Below, one piece after another: positions 45,021 through 53,449 of a stretch of DNA of 64,000 nt. The stretch comes from Comamonadaceae bacterium (GTDB taxonomy: Bacteria > Pseudomonadota > Gammaproteobacteria > Burkholderiales > Burkholderiaceae_C). Both the position numbers and the translations under genes were made by a program. The stretch spans positions 57,205-121,204 of the forward strand of contig CANFWV010000004.1 of NCBI GenBank assembly GCA_947450695.1, read 5' to 3'. The notes under the pieces were generated by a model, which was given only the letters and a program-made list of their open reading frames with translations, had not been told where the DNA came from and ran no database searches. Each line of letters begins with the position of its first letter. Position 1 is the first letter of the stretch.

Positions 45021-45555
45021 ATTCACCGCTGGCGCCTACTGTGTGGGCGATGACGTGAAGGCGCTGGAGATCATGCCGACGCGCTTTAAGAGTTCGGATG
45101 CACTGGCCGACAAGGCCTTGGCGCAGGCCGCCTTCGCCGATCTAGACCCCGGTTTTTCTGCAAAGGCGCTGGCAGGCGAGTTCGAAATTGTGATTGCGGG
45201 TCACAATTTTGGAGGTGGGGGTAAGACAGTCGAAGGACCCATCTTTGCACTCCGAGGCGCGGGCATCAAACTGGTCGTTGCAGATTCGTTCGCACGCTAC
45301 TTTCTGCGAAACGCGATCAACAACGGCTTCCCGATTCTGATGTGTGAGGGCATCTCGGCCGCGATTAAAACTGGCCAGCAGTTAGCCGTCGATCTGCAGT
45401 CAGCAACGGTTCACAATCTGTCAACGGGTCAGGTGCTGCAGGCTACACCGCTGTCGGCCAGTGCACTAGAGATTCTGGGTGTCGGGGGACTGGTGCCGTA
45501 TGCGCGGCGCAAGCTGGCAGATCGTCATGCCGCACTGAAAACTTCGCAAACCTGA
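45010..45555 (+). CDS. Aconitase-superfamily dehydratase, small subunit (LeuD-like)
   Basis: The 181-residue protein is a swivel domain with the ADSFARYFLRNAINNGFPIL core (91-110). An AAAGGAG-like site before the ATG places the start inside the large subunit gene. The segment GHNFGGGGKTVEGP (64-77) occupies the position of the LeuD catalytic motif NFGxGSSREHAP, and the Ser-Arg-Glu-His part is gone. In aconitase that serine is the catalytic base and that arginine binds substrate. The subunit may therefore serve a different substrate or mechanism, together with the altered large subunit. Confidence 0.85.
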   Translation: MQTKFTAGAYCVGDDVKALEIMPTRFKSSDALADKALAQAAFADLDPGFSAKALAGEFEIVIAGHNFGGGGKTVEGPIFALRGAGIKLVVADSFARYFLRNAINNGFPILMCEGISAAIKTGQQLAVDLQSATVHNLSTGQVLQATPLSASALEILGVGGLVPYARRKLADRHAALKTSQT

Positions 45556-45659
45556 ATCCTGCTGCGACCATGGACGCCAGAATATCCTTCAAGGGGTTCT
45601 GTGCGACTTGACGAAGCTGTAAGAATTCAAAATCCAATCATGCGGCAGGAGACTAGTCT

Positions 45660-46646
45660 ATGAGTATCAACTCGCATCGCAACCGCAGGCGTTTCAATCA
45701 AACGCTAGGTGTCGTAATGGCAACGGGCTTTAGTCTTCCTGCCAGCCAAGCGCGAGCCCAAGAGAACAAGCCGATCCGCATCATCGTGCCATTTGCCACC
45801 GGCGGCAGCAATGATATCGTTGGGCGCAGCATGGCGCAGCAGCTCAGCAGCCGTTTAAAACGCTCTGTGATTGTGGACAACACGCCGGGGGCCGGCGGCG
45901 CGATCGGCTCTTCTACGGTGGCTCGTGCAGAACCGGACGGCAGCACCTTGTTGCTGATTTCTTCGACCTTCACGATGAACGCCTCCATCATGAAACTCAG
46001 CTACGACCCAGTGAAATCGTTCACGCCCGTAGCCATGCTTGGTATGGGCCCCAGTGTGATTGTGGTGGCAGCAAGCTTACCCGTGAACTCCATCAAGGAG
46101 TTGATCGATTACTCCAAGAAAAATCCAGGCAAAGTCTTCTTCGGTTCGGCGGGAGTCGCGAGCTTTCAACACTTCGCCATTGAGCTATTCAAGCTACGCA
46201 CAGGGGCGGATCTGACCGTCGTTCAGTACAAAGGCGGCGGACCCGCTTTGATGGATTTGGCTGCCGGACACGTGCATGTCTCTTTGGGCAGCCTGATACA
46301 GATGCAAACATTCTTACGCGCCGGAAAAATCAAAATCTTGGGCGTTGCCGGTCACCGTAGAGTCGACTTGATTCCCGACGTACAGACACTGAAAGAAACG
46401 GGCGTCGATGTCGAAGTGAGCAACTGGTGGGGCCTGCTGGCGCCAGCGGGAACGCCTATCAACGTGGTCGACCGATTGAACCGGGAAGCCAATGCCGCGC
46501 TGGCGGAAACCGACATGAAAAAGCGCTTCGCCGGCGAAGGCGCTGACCCCATGCCGATGTCGCGTGCCGAGTTTGAAAAATTCATGGCCGAAGAAACGGC
46601 CAAGTGGGCCAAAGTCGCCCGCGAGACCGGCATCAAAATCGAATAA
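45660..46646 (+). CDS. TctC/Bug-family substrate-binding protein
   Basis: The start is backed by AGGAG. The 328-residue protein has a Tat- or Sec-like signal region, then NKPIRIIVPFATGGSND, VIVDNTPGAGGAIG, PDGSTLLLISSTF, FFGSAGVASFQHF and TVVQYKGGGPALM. It is the second binding protein of the operon from 41907 and precedes the TauD-like oxygenase by 13 bases, so it may serve that enzyme's substrate. A 104-base gap before it holds no evident gene. Confidence 0.92.
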   Translation: MSINSHRNRRRFNQTLGVVMATGFSLPASQARAQENKPIRIIVPFATGGSNDIVGRSMAQQLSSRLKRSVIVDNTPGAGGAIGSSTVARAEPDGSTLLLISSTFTMNASIMKLSYDPVKSFTPVAMLGMGPSVIVVAASLPVNSIKELIDYSKKNPGKVFFGSAGVASFQHFAIELFKLRTGADLTVVQYKGGGPALMDLAAGHVHVSLGSLIQMQTFLRAGKIKILGVAGHRRVDLIPDVQTLKETGVDVEVSNWWGLLAPAGTPINVVDRLNREANAALAETDMKKRFAGEGADPMPMSRAEFEKFMAEETAKWAKVARETGIKIE

Positions 46647-46659
46647 GGAAAGCAACACC

Positions 46660-47523
46660 GTGAGCACCATCCAATGCAAGATCAACGAAATTCTCGGCGC
46701 TGAAATTTCAGGCATTGATCTGACGCGGCCTGCAAGCGATGCCACCCGGGCCGAGCTCAATACGCTATTTTCCAAGCATGCAGTGCTGGTTTTTCGTGAC
46801 CAGCCGCTGACACCGTCGCAGTTCATGCAAGCTGCCGAAATATTCGGTAGCCTGATGGACCAGCAAATCAAAAAATTTGTATTGCCTGACTATCCCTTAG
46901 TGGGTTGTAACTCCACCAAAGACCTGCCTCGCAAAAACGGCAAGCTGCAGGTTCGTGGTGAAAATTACCATACAGACCACTCGAACGATATCGCACCACC
47001 CAAGGCCACCAGCCTGCTGGCGGTGGACATTCCGTCTTACGGCGGAGACACGCAGTTTGTCGATGTTCGGCGGGCTTATGACGATTTGTCGGTACGTCAG
47101 CAGACAGCTATCCAGCACCTTCGTTCCAAGCATGTTCATGAAAGCAGCAGGAGCCCGCGCAGCTTTGCCAAACTGAGCCCTGAAGAGATGGCAAAAATTC
47201 CGCACACCCAGCAACCGCTGGTCATCCAACATCCCATCAGCGGCAGGCCGGCGTTATACCTGAACACCGGGCGCATGGAGGGCATTGAAGGCATGAACGC
47301 AGATGAAGGGTTTGCGCTGATTGATCAGCTGTACCAACACGCGACCCAAGCTAAATATGAGTATCGCCATCAGTGGCGCGTCGGCGACATGGTCATTTGG
47401 GATAACCGTAGCGTGATGCATCAGGCCAATGCGGACTACGACCCGGAGGAGTTCCGCTATCTGTACCGCGTCATGCTTCAAGGCGACAAGCTACAGCCCT
47501 TTGTGCGAATTAGAACAATTTAA
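46660..47523 (+). CDS. TauD/TfdA-family Fe(II)/2-oxoglutarate dioxygenase
   Basis: The 287-residue protein starts at GTG 46660 with AAGGAA upstream. The iron ligands are His104 and Asp106 (HTD) and His254 in VMHQAN; Arg266 or Arg270 in EEFRYLYR is placed to hold 2-oxoglutarate. The IRVxDNR-like segment WDNRSVMHQA and WRVGDMVIWDN match the alpha-ketoglutarate dioxygenase branch active on sulfonates, phenoxyacids or other acids. It closes the operon after a TctC protein. The preceding genes suggest a role in activating an otherwise inert acid. Confidence 0.92.
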   Translation: MSTIQCKINEILGAEISGIDLTRPASDATRAELNTLFSKHAVLVFRDQPLTPSQFMQAAEIFGSLMDQQIKKFVLPDYPLVGCNSTKDLPRKNGKLQVRGENYHTDHSNDIAPPKATSLLAVDIPSYGGDTQFVDVRRAYDDLSVRQQTAIQHLRSKHVHESSRSPRSFAKLSPEEMAKIPHTQQPLVIQHPISGRPALYLNTGRMEGIEGMNADEGFALIDQLYQHATQAKYEYRHQWRVGDMVIWDNRSVMHQANADYDPEEFRYLYRVMLQGDKLQPFVRIRTI

Positions 47524-47685
47524 TTCTTTTAGATGTATCCATTCGTTACGAATATTGCTTAATAATGAATAGTAATCGATACTCGACTGCTTAGAGACCA
47601 CGTAAGAAACAGGTAACACAGGGGTTGCCATCAGCATATGGAACCTACCGACGGTTCCTATTGCGCCTGGTCAAGAAAGAAAACA

Positions 47686-48327
47686 ATGACTATGGACTTT
47701 GTAGGTATTGGTGAAGCCACGAAAATGCTAGGGCTGTCGCGCACATCAATTCAAAAATTGGTAGATTCCGGCAAGCTCCCGGCCGTAAAAACCAATGGCG
47801 GGCACAGGCGAATTTTACGCAGCTCCATTGAGGCTTTGAACCAAAAAATGGGGCACAAAGCCATGCTGCGTCTAGCATCTTCACAACCAGGCAGCCTGCA
47901 ACATTTGTCTGACCTGCATTCAGATCAAGAGCAGATTCAGGTCCTGATAGTCGAAGATGATGAGCCCACCGCCAGCCTCTTGGTGGCTCTCTTTGAAACA
48001 CACTACCCCGACATCAAATGCACCGTGGCCAGCGACGGATTAGATGCTGTTTTGCAACTCGAGCGCGTACGACCACGCATTCTCATCACCGACCTGAACA
48101 TGGAACCCTTCGATGGTTTCCGGCTACTCAGCATGGTTTTCAGCCGTACGGAATATCAGGGCATTTCGACCATTGTCATGTCGGGCTTGAGTGACACCGA
48201 AATTCAACAACGTGGCGGCCTGCCATCTGAAGTATTGTTTCTACAGAAGCCTATCAGCATGGAAAGGCTACGCGGCTTCTTGGACGCGCACGTCCAGCTC
48301 CATCGCCACTATCGGGCGTTTGCTTAA
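47686..48327 (+). CDS. Excisionase-type HTH fused to a response-regulator receiver
   Basis: The 213-residue protein has an N-terminal winged helix of the MerR/excisionase group (IGEATKMLGLSRTSIQKLVDSGKLPAVKTNGGHRRI, about 8-43), a linker, then a receiver domain (about 86-205). Asp136 is the phosphoacceptor, Glu90-Asp91-Asp92 the acidic pocket and Lys188 the conserved lysine. The DNA-binding domain precedes the receiver, opposite to usual response regulators. No kinase gene is adjacent. ATG 47686 is preferred to an in-frame ATG at 47638. Function and cognate kinase are unknown. Confidence 0.8.
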   Translation: MTMDFVGIGEATKMLGLSRTSIQKLVDSGKLPAVKTNGGHRRILRSSIEALNQKMGHKAMLRLASSQPGSLQHLSDLHSDQEQIQVLIVEDDEPTASLLVALFETHYPDIKCTVASDGLDAVLQLERVRPRILITDLNMEPFDGFRLLSMVFSRTEYQGISTIVMSGLSDTEIQQRGGLPSEVLFLQKPISMERLRGFLDAHVQLHRHYRAFA

Positions 48328-48442
48328 GCGGATCTTTCGCTCTAAGCGCCTGACATGTAACTGGCTACAATCGCCCGCTGAAGGATGAGCCAGAAGAGCA
48401 GCCGGATGCCCCGGCGGCGCTGAAGCTTTGACCGGCAACACC

Positions 48443-48886
48443 ATGAACATCCTGAAATATCTGATTTTGCTGTGCACCACCGCCATGCTTATCGCCTGTA
48501 GCAGCGTGGACATTCGACCATCCAGCAAGGACGGTGCAGCGGCGCCTGAACCGTCGGCGGCACAACTAGCCGGTGATATGCCGATTCCCCCGGGAGCCAC
48601 AATACGCCCGCAAGAAACCTTGGTGATGGGCTCAGGCAACCGCTGGATGGGGCGCATCAGTTTGAGCGTTCCAGGCGAATCACAAGCGATTTACACCTAC
48701 TATCGAGATGGCTTGCCCAGTGCAGGTTGGGTCCTGACGTCCAGTTCTTATTCCAAGCTGAGTTTTCTGACCTTCAGCAAAGCAGAACGGGTGGCAACGG
48801 TTCAGATCCAATCAGCCAGCTTTGGCGGCAATGAAGTGACCATCACCGTCACGCCGGCAACCAAATCCGGCAACGCAGCACCCTGA
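48443..48886 (+). CDS. Small lipoprotein
   Basis: The 147-residue protein has a type II signal peptide with lipobox LIAC (Cys19). A linker rich in Ala, Pro and Ser comes next, then a compact domain of about 80 residues (from IPPGATIRPQETLVMGSG, through VPGESQAIYTYYRDGLPSAGW to VTITVTP) reminiscent of small periplasmic binding or stress folds. An in-frame ATG upstream (48428) gives no better signal. No further family assignment is possible from the sequence. It lies between the HTH-receiver gene and a convergent HlyC/CorC-type protein. Confidence 0.7.
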   Translation: MNILKYLILLCTTAMLIACSSVDIRPSSKDGAAAPEPSAAQLAGDMPIPPGATIRPQETLVMGSGNRWMGRISLSVPGESQAIYTYYRDGLPSAGWVLTSSSYSKLSFLTFSKAERVATVQIQSASFGGNEVTITVTPATKSGNAAP

Positions 48887-48905
48887 GTCTTGTCAACTGG
48901 CCACT

Positions 48906-50216
48906 TTATATAGGCTTGAGCGCTTGCCGGCTGGCCAACACTTTGTCGATGCGCCTGCCATCTAGGTCTAACACCTCAAATCGCCAGCCGACACAGTCGA
49001 CATATTCGCCCACCAACGGCAGACGACCTGAAACGCTTTGCAGCAGACCTGCCACGGTGTTGTAGCGGCCTCGCTCCTCTTCCGGCAGTTGTTTGATGTC
49101 CAACCGCGTCTTGAGCTCAGACACCGGCATAACACCATCCAACAACCAGCTGCCGTCTGGCCGCTGCGTGGCCCAAGCGTCAAGCTGCGCACCCGGCGGC
49201 AATTCACCGGTAATGGCTTCCAACATGTCCATCGGAGTGACGAGTCCCTGAACCACGCCGTATTCGTCAACAACCAGCAAAATCCGCGTAGAGCGCGCAC
49301 GAAACTGCTCTAGCAATTCCATACCGCTGAGTGACTCCGGCACAAACACAGCCGGCACAGCATAAGCACCCACGCGGTCTTCCAAAGGGGCTGATGCGCC
49401 TTGCGCCCGCACGCGCACCATCAGCAGGTCGGCCACCTTGACCACACCCACTACATCGTCTAGACCGCCTCGGCAAACTGGGTACCAAGAGTGCCCACTG
49501 ACGCTGGCTTTGGCCTTCGCTTGCGCTACCGTGTCACTGGCTTCTAGCCATTCAATATCTGCGCGCGGCAACATCAAAGAGGGCAGTAAACGGTCATCCA
49601 ACAAAAAAACGTTTTGTACCATTTGGTGTTCATGCGCTTCTATCAGACCGGCGCTAACGCCCTCCTCTAGGCTTGCAGCAATCTCTTCTTCAGTCACTGC
49701 CCGGCTCGCCGCGTTGTCGATACGTAGCAGCTTCAGAACCGCTTGTGTGCTGAACGACAGCAAGCGAACAAACGGCCTCGCAGCGCTGGCCATCCACATC
49801 ATGGGACGCGAAACAAGCCGCGCCACAGTTTCCGGGTAGAGCTGTCCGATCCGCTTAGGCACTAGTTCGCCAAAAACAATGGTCACGTACGTGATGATGA
49901 CCACCACAATCGCCGTCGCTGAAATGTCTGCGGCCGGCAACGAAACACCCCACGTTTGAAGCCATGCCGACAGGCCTCCACTGAAGGCCGCCTCGCCAAG
50001 GATGCCGTTGACCATGCCGATTGAAGTGATGCCCACTTGCACCGAAGATAAAAACTGCGTCGGATTTTCAAGCAAGCTCAGCGCTGCCAGCGAGCCCTTG
50101 TCACCGCCTTCTGCGGCAGAAGCCAGCCTTGCCTTCCGGCTCGACGCCAGCGCCAGCTCCGACATGGCAAAGACCCCATTCAGCAGGGTCAGCAATGCAA
50201 TCAACAAAATATCCAT
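48906..50216 (-). CDS. CNNM/HlyC-CorC family membrane protein
   Basis: The 436-residue protein has four membrane helices in a DUF21 domain (about 1-190), a CBS pair (about 200-320, with LLVVDEYGVVQGLVTPMDMLEAITGE) and a C-terminal CorC/HlyC domain (LDGVMPVSELKTRL to FEVLDLDGRRID). These proteins export or regulate divalent cations, magnesium or cobalt being the usual proposals. Start ATG 50216 is preferred over 50240. It is divergent from apaH, with start codons only 22 bases apart. Confidence 0.9.
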   Translation of the reverse strand: MDILLIALLTLLNGVFAMSELALASSRKARLASAAEGGDKGSLAALSLLENPTQFLSSVQVGITSIGMVNGILGEAAFSGGLSAWLQTWGVSLPAADISATAIVVVIITYVTIVFGELVPKRIGQLYPETVARLVSRPMMWMASAARPFVRLLSFSTQAVLKLLRIDNAASRAVTEEEIAASLEEGVSAGLIEAHEHQMVQNVFLLDDRLLPSLMLPRADIEWLEASDTVAQAKAKASVSGHSWYPVCRGGLDDVVGVVKVADLLMVRVRAQGASAPLEDRVGAYAVPAVFVPESLSGMELLEQFRARSTRILLVVDEYGVVQGLVTPMDMLEAITGELPPGAQLDAWATQRPDGSWLLDGVMPVSELKTRLDIKQLPEEERGRYNTVAGLLQSVSGRLPLVGEYVDCVGWRFEVLDLDGRRIDKVLASRQALKPI

Positions 50217-50238
50217 GAATCCAGACGAAAATGAACAC

Positions 50239-51108
50239 ATGGCACTTTACTTCATTGGCGACCTTCAGGGCTGCCACGAGCCGCTACAACGTCTTTTGCA
50301 GCGCATCGATTTCTCACCCAGTCGCGACACGATTTACCTGCTTGGAGACCTTGTTAACCGTGGTCCGGACTCACTTGCAGTGCTGAGAACTGTCATGCGG
50401 CTTGGCGACTCAGCGCAAAGTTTGCTCGGAAACCACGACCTGCACCTGTTAACTGTCGGCTATGGCCTGCGCCAGCAGCACAAGGGCGACACACTTGACG
50501 ACATCTTGCAGGCGCCAGACCGTGATGCCTTGCTCGACTGGGTGCGTCATAGGCGCATGGCCATGCACGTTAAGGGCTGGCTGATAGTGCACGCTGGCGT
50601 GCTGCCGCAATGGACAACGGCGCAAACGCTGGCATTGGCAGCAGAAGTCGAGCAAGCATTGCGAAGCGCGCAGCCGGTTGAATTTTTAAGCACCATGTAC
50701 GGCAACACACCCGCCTGTTGGGACGATAGCCTCACGGGCCACGACCGCCTGCGCGTGATCGTCAACGCACTCACTCGCTTACGTTTTTGCACGCCGGAAG
50801 GCAAGATGGAATTTAAAGCCAAGGGCTCAGCAGATGCCACACCCCTCGGCTACATGCCTTGGTTCAATGTGCCGGGACGGCTAACAGTTGACACCCCGAT
50901 CGCCTTTGGACACTGGTCGACAGTCGGCTTGGACGCCCCAGAAAGCAAGCCCATCGTGCGCAGCAACACGCTTGCGCTGGACACAGGTTGCGTTTGGGGC
51001 AACTGTCTGACGGCAGCCAAACTGAGTGATACGCCCAAAGGCGCACCCAGCACTTTCGAGCTTTTCTCAGTTGATTGCGAGTCGATGCAGGCGCACGACG
51101 GGCATTAA
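50239..51108 (+). CDS. apaH: Diadenosine tetraphosphatase (symmetrical)
   Basis: ATG 50239 gives a 289-residue protein starting MALYFIGDLQGCHEPLQRL. Metallophosphatase signatures follow: GDLVNRGPDS and GNHDLH, and later a conserved GHW near residue 232. It splits Ap4A into two ADP, as in E. coli ApaH, and the length matches. Longer in-frame frames run antiparallel through the neighbouring gene and are rejected. It is divergent from the HlyC/CorC gene with almost no intergenic space and ends before a bidirectional terminator. Confidence 0.93.
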   Translation: MALYFIGDLQGCHEPLQRLLQRIDFSPSRDTIYLLGDLVNRGPDSLAVLRTVMRLGDSAQSLLGNHDLHLLTVGYGLRQQHKGDTLDDILQAPDRDALLDWVRHRRMAMHVKGWLIVHAGVLPQWTTAQTLALAAEVEQALRSAQPVEFLSTMYGNTPACWDDSLTGHDRLRVIVNALTRLRFCTPEGKMEFKAKGSADATPLGYMPWFNVPGRLTVDTPIAFGHWSTVGLDAPESKPIVRSNTLALDTGCVWGNCLTAAKLSDTPKGAPSTFELFSVDCESMQAHDGH

Positions 51109-51138
51109 AAAACCCGGCACCGCAAGGAGCCGGGTTTT
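51109..51138. terminator. Bidirectional rho-independent terminator
   Basis: AAAACCCGGC (51109-51118) pairs with GCCGGGTTTT (51129-51138) around a 10-base loop. It lies between the convergent apaH and helicase genes, with A- and T-tracts on both flanks, so it can serve both. Confidence 0.9.
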
Positions 51139-51152
51139 GCAGCAAGCTTGAA

Positions 51153-52631
51153 TTAACTTTCTGTGACCGTGGTCTTGAACAAGGCCGCGACTTTTTTCTT
51201 CGGCTTGATGTTGGCAGACATGCCGCGAGGTCCTGCCGATTTAGCGGCCGCTTCCCAAGCTGGCTGTGCTTCAGCCGACAGCGTCGATTCATAAGGCTTA
51301 TCAAAAAACGGATCGCGCGCGACGTTCGACTGGCGCGGTGCGTATTCGCGACGCTCGCGTGTGTCACGACGTTCACGCGGAGCGGACTGCTTCACACCAG
51401 GTTCATCCGGTTGATCCGAGCCTTCAGCCTCACGGTACATGCGGCGGCCATCGTTGATACGGCCCTGCTCGCTGATGCGAGGCCGGTCTTCTTCAAACTC
51501 CACCGGCTCCAATTCAATCTTGGTCTTGATCAGCTTTTCAATGTCCGCCACCAAGCGTGTGTCACTCGGCGCTACAAAGCTCACAGCCAGGCCTGAAGCG
51601 CCCGCACGACCGGTGCGGCCGATGCGGTGCACATAGTCTTCCGCGTTGAATGGGACGTCGAAATTGAACACGGCCGGCACATCTTTGATGTCCAGACCCC
51701 GGGCCGCCACGTCGGTGCAGACCAGCAAATCAACTTCGCCGCTTTTGAAGGCTTCCAACGCCTTCAAACGCTCATCTTGGCTCTTATCGCCGTGCAGGGC
51801 GGTGGTCTTCAGACCTTCGCGCTCTAAGGAACGGGCCAGGCGGGCACAACCGAGCTTGCTGTTAACGAACACGAAGGCTTGCTTCATGCCGCGCGATTTC
51901 AAAATCTGGTGCAAGGCGCGACGCTTGTCGTCAGCGCCAACACTGTAGAAATGCTGCTCGACGGTCGACGCCGTGGCGTTCGAACGGGCCACTTCGATGG
52001 TGACCGGGTCTTGCAGGTAGCTAGAAGCCAGCCGCTTAATCTCTGGCGAGAACGTCGCCGAGAACAACAAGGTGATGCGTTTTTTCGGCAGGTAGCTCAG
52101 AATGCGTTGCAGGTCGGGCAAAAAGCCGATGTCGAGCATGCGGTCGGCCTCGTCAAGCACAACGTATTCAACTTGATTCAGGACGGCGTTTTTGGCTTCG
52201 ATGTGGTCCAGCAAACGACCCGGCGTGGCCACCAGCACTTCAACGCCTTTTTTGAGTTCGGCGGTTTGTGGCTTCATGTCCATGCCACCAAACACCACGG
52301 CGCTGCGCAAGTTGGTGTACTTGGCGTAGAGCTTGACTTGCTGCGCGACTTGGTCGGCGAGTTCACGTGTTGGCAACAACACCAACGCGCGTACCGGATG
52401 CCTAGCAGGCGAGGTCGACGCGTTTTCGTGCGCCATCATGCGCTGCAGCAGCGGCAATGAAAAAGCAGCTGTTTTGCCGGTGCCGGTCTGGGCCGCGCCC
52501 ATGACATCTTTGCCTTGCAAAACAACAGGAATAGCTTGCTCCTGGATCGGAGTCATGGACTCGTAGCCCATTTCGGCCACGGCGCGGGCCAGTGGTTCAG
52601 CCAGATTGAGATTAGAAAAAGAGGACGTCAT
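51153..52631 (-). CDS. rhlE: DEAD-box ATP-dependent RNA helicase (RhlE-like)
   Basis: The 492-residue protein has the Q motif PIQEQAIPVVLQGKD, motif I AQTGTGKT, PTRELADQ, DEAD (VLDEADRMLD), SAT, and HRIGRTGRAG in the C-terminal lobe. The basic, disordered tail (about 375-492) is rich in Arg, Glu and Lys and is typical of RhlE. It unwinds RNA and helps ribosome assembly or mRNA decay. The start has GAGG upstream. A terminator follows. Highly specific RhlE assignment, not another DEAD-box protein, is inferred from length and tail. Confidence 0.92.
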   Translation of the reverse strand: MTSSFSNLNLAEPLARAVAEMGYESMTPIQEQAIPVVLQGKDVMGAAQTGTGKTAAFSLPLLQRMMAHENASTSPARHPVRALVLLPTRELADQVAQQVKLYAKYTNLRSAVVFGGMDMKPQTAELKKGVEVLVATPGRLLDHIEAKNAVLNQVEYVVLDEADRMLDIGFLPDLQRILSYLPKKRITLLFSATFSPEIKRLASSYLQDPVTIEVARSNATASTVEQHFYSVGADDKRRALHQILKSRGMKQAFVFVNSKLGCARLARSLEREGLKTTALHGDKSQDERLKALEAFKSGEVDLLVCTDVAARGLDIKDVPAVFNFDVPFNAEDYVHRIGRTGRAGASGLAVSFVAPSDTRLVADIEKLIKTKIELEPVEFEEDRPRISEQGRINDGRRMYREAEGSDQPDEPGVKQSAPRERRDTRERREYAPRQSNVARDPFFDKPYESTLSAEAQPAWEAAAKSAGPRGMSANIKPKKKVAALFKTTVTES

Positions 52632-52752
52632 ATTTGCCTCTATTGTCTCATTCTGGCGTGCCCAAGCCGCCTAGCGGGCGTAAGCCCTGATTTTGGGTCA
52701 GCTACAGGAACCTTTGGTGAGCGCAAAATGTCTCAGATAAATGGCTTTTTCA

Positions 52753-53436
52753 ATGCACCCCCATCCCCTCGTTCTGTTCAACCGCGCCCGGCTTGTTTGC
52801 TGCGCGTTGGCCTTATTCGTGATGCTGAGCGGTTGCGCTTCGCCCATCATTGCGCGGGTCAGTAGCTTCCAACAATGGCCAACAGATGTAGCCGGTAGCC
52901 AGTTTGGCTTTTTGGCGCCGGTGGACCACACCCGAGAGCTTGAGCAAGCGTCTTACGCAAGCTTGGTCGCCATACAGCTCGTCAAGCAAGGTTTGCAACC
53001 CGCAGCCAGCGGCCAGCAGGCGCGCATTTTGATCGACATGAGCGTCACCAGCCAGCTCGAAAATCGCAGTTATTCCAGTCCTATCTACCAAGACCAGTAC
53101 GTCTACCGCCCGGGGTTCCGAGATGCAGCCGGCCGGATTTATCCCGGCTATTGGATGCCCGACCCTTTTGGTCCGCGCTATGTTGGCAACCAACTGTTGA
53201 TGGAAACGGTTCAGGTCAGCCATTTGCGGCTTCGTTTGTTAGACACGCTAGGGCCTGCCGGTAGTTCGCCGCGCACCGTCTTTGAATCGACCGCCACGCA
53301 CGAAGGCAGGCCAGCCCCGCTATCGGCAGTCGTGCCGTATCTGGTGCGTGCGGTGTTTGAAGATTTCCCAGGTGCCAATGGGCGCGTTCAGATAGTTCGA
53401 TTCAAGCCCGACACCGGCGAAATCATCCGCCAGTGA
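52753..53436 (+). CDS. DUF4136-like lipoprotein
   Basis: The 227-residue protein has a type II signal peptide with lipobox LSGC (Cys28). The mature part starts VSSFQQWPTDVAG, with a VSHLRLRLLDT segment late in the sequence, as in DUF4136 lipoproteins. A first ATG at 52741 extends four residues. Envelope location is clear. The molecular role is unknown. It lies convergent to a small gene and downstream of the helicase in a divergent orientation. Confidence 0.75.
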   Translation: MHPHPLVLFNRARLVCCALALFVMLSGCASPIIARVSSFQQWPTDVAGSQFGFLAPVDHTRELEQASYASLVAIQLVKQGLQPAASGQQARILIDMSVTSQLENRSYSSPIYQDQYVYRPGFRDAAGRIYPGYWMPDPFGPRYVGNQLLMETVQVSHLRLRLLDTLGPAGSSPRTVFESTATHEGRPAPLSAVVPYLVRAVFEDFPGANGRVQIVRFKPDTGEIIRQ

Positions 53437-53449
53437 TGCGCTTATAAAA

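Noticed and set aside
43728..45555. leuCD for leucine biosynthesis
   Set aside because: leuA and leuB are not adjacent and both catalytic motifs differ from LeuCD.
47686..48327. Prophage excisionase
   Set aside because: No integrase, att site or phage structural gene is nearby, and the protein continues into a receiver domain.
50002..50238. N-terminal extension of apaH
   Set aside because: It runs antiparallel through the CNNM-type gene and has no ApaH similarity. The MALYFIGD start is the conserved beginning.
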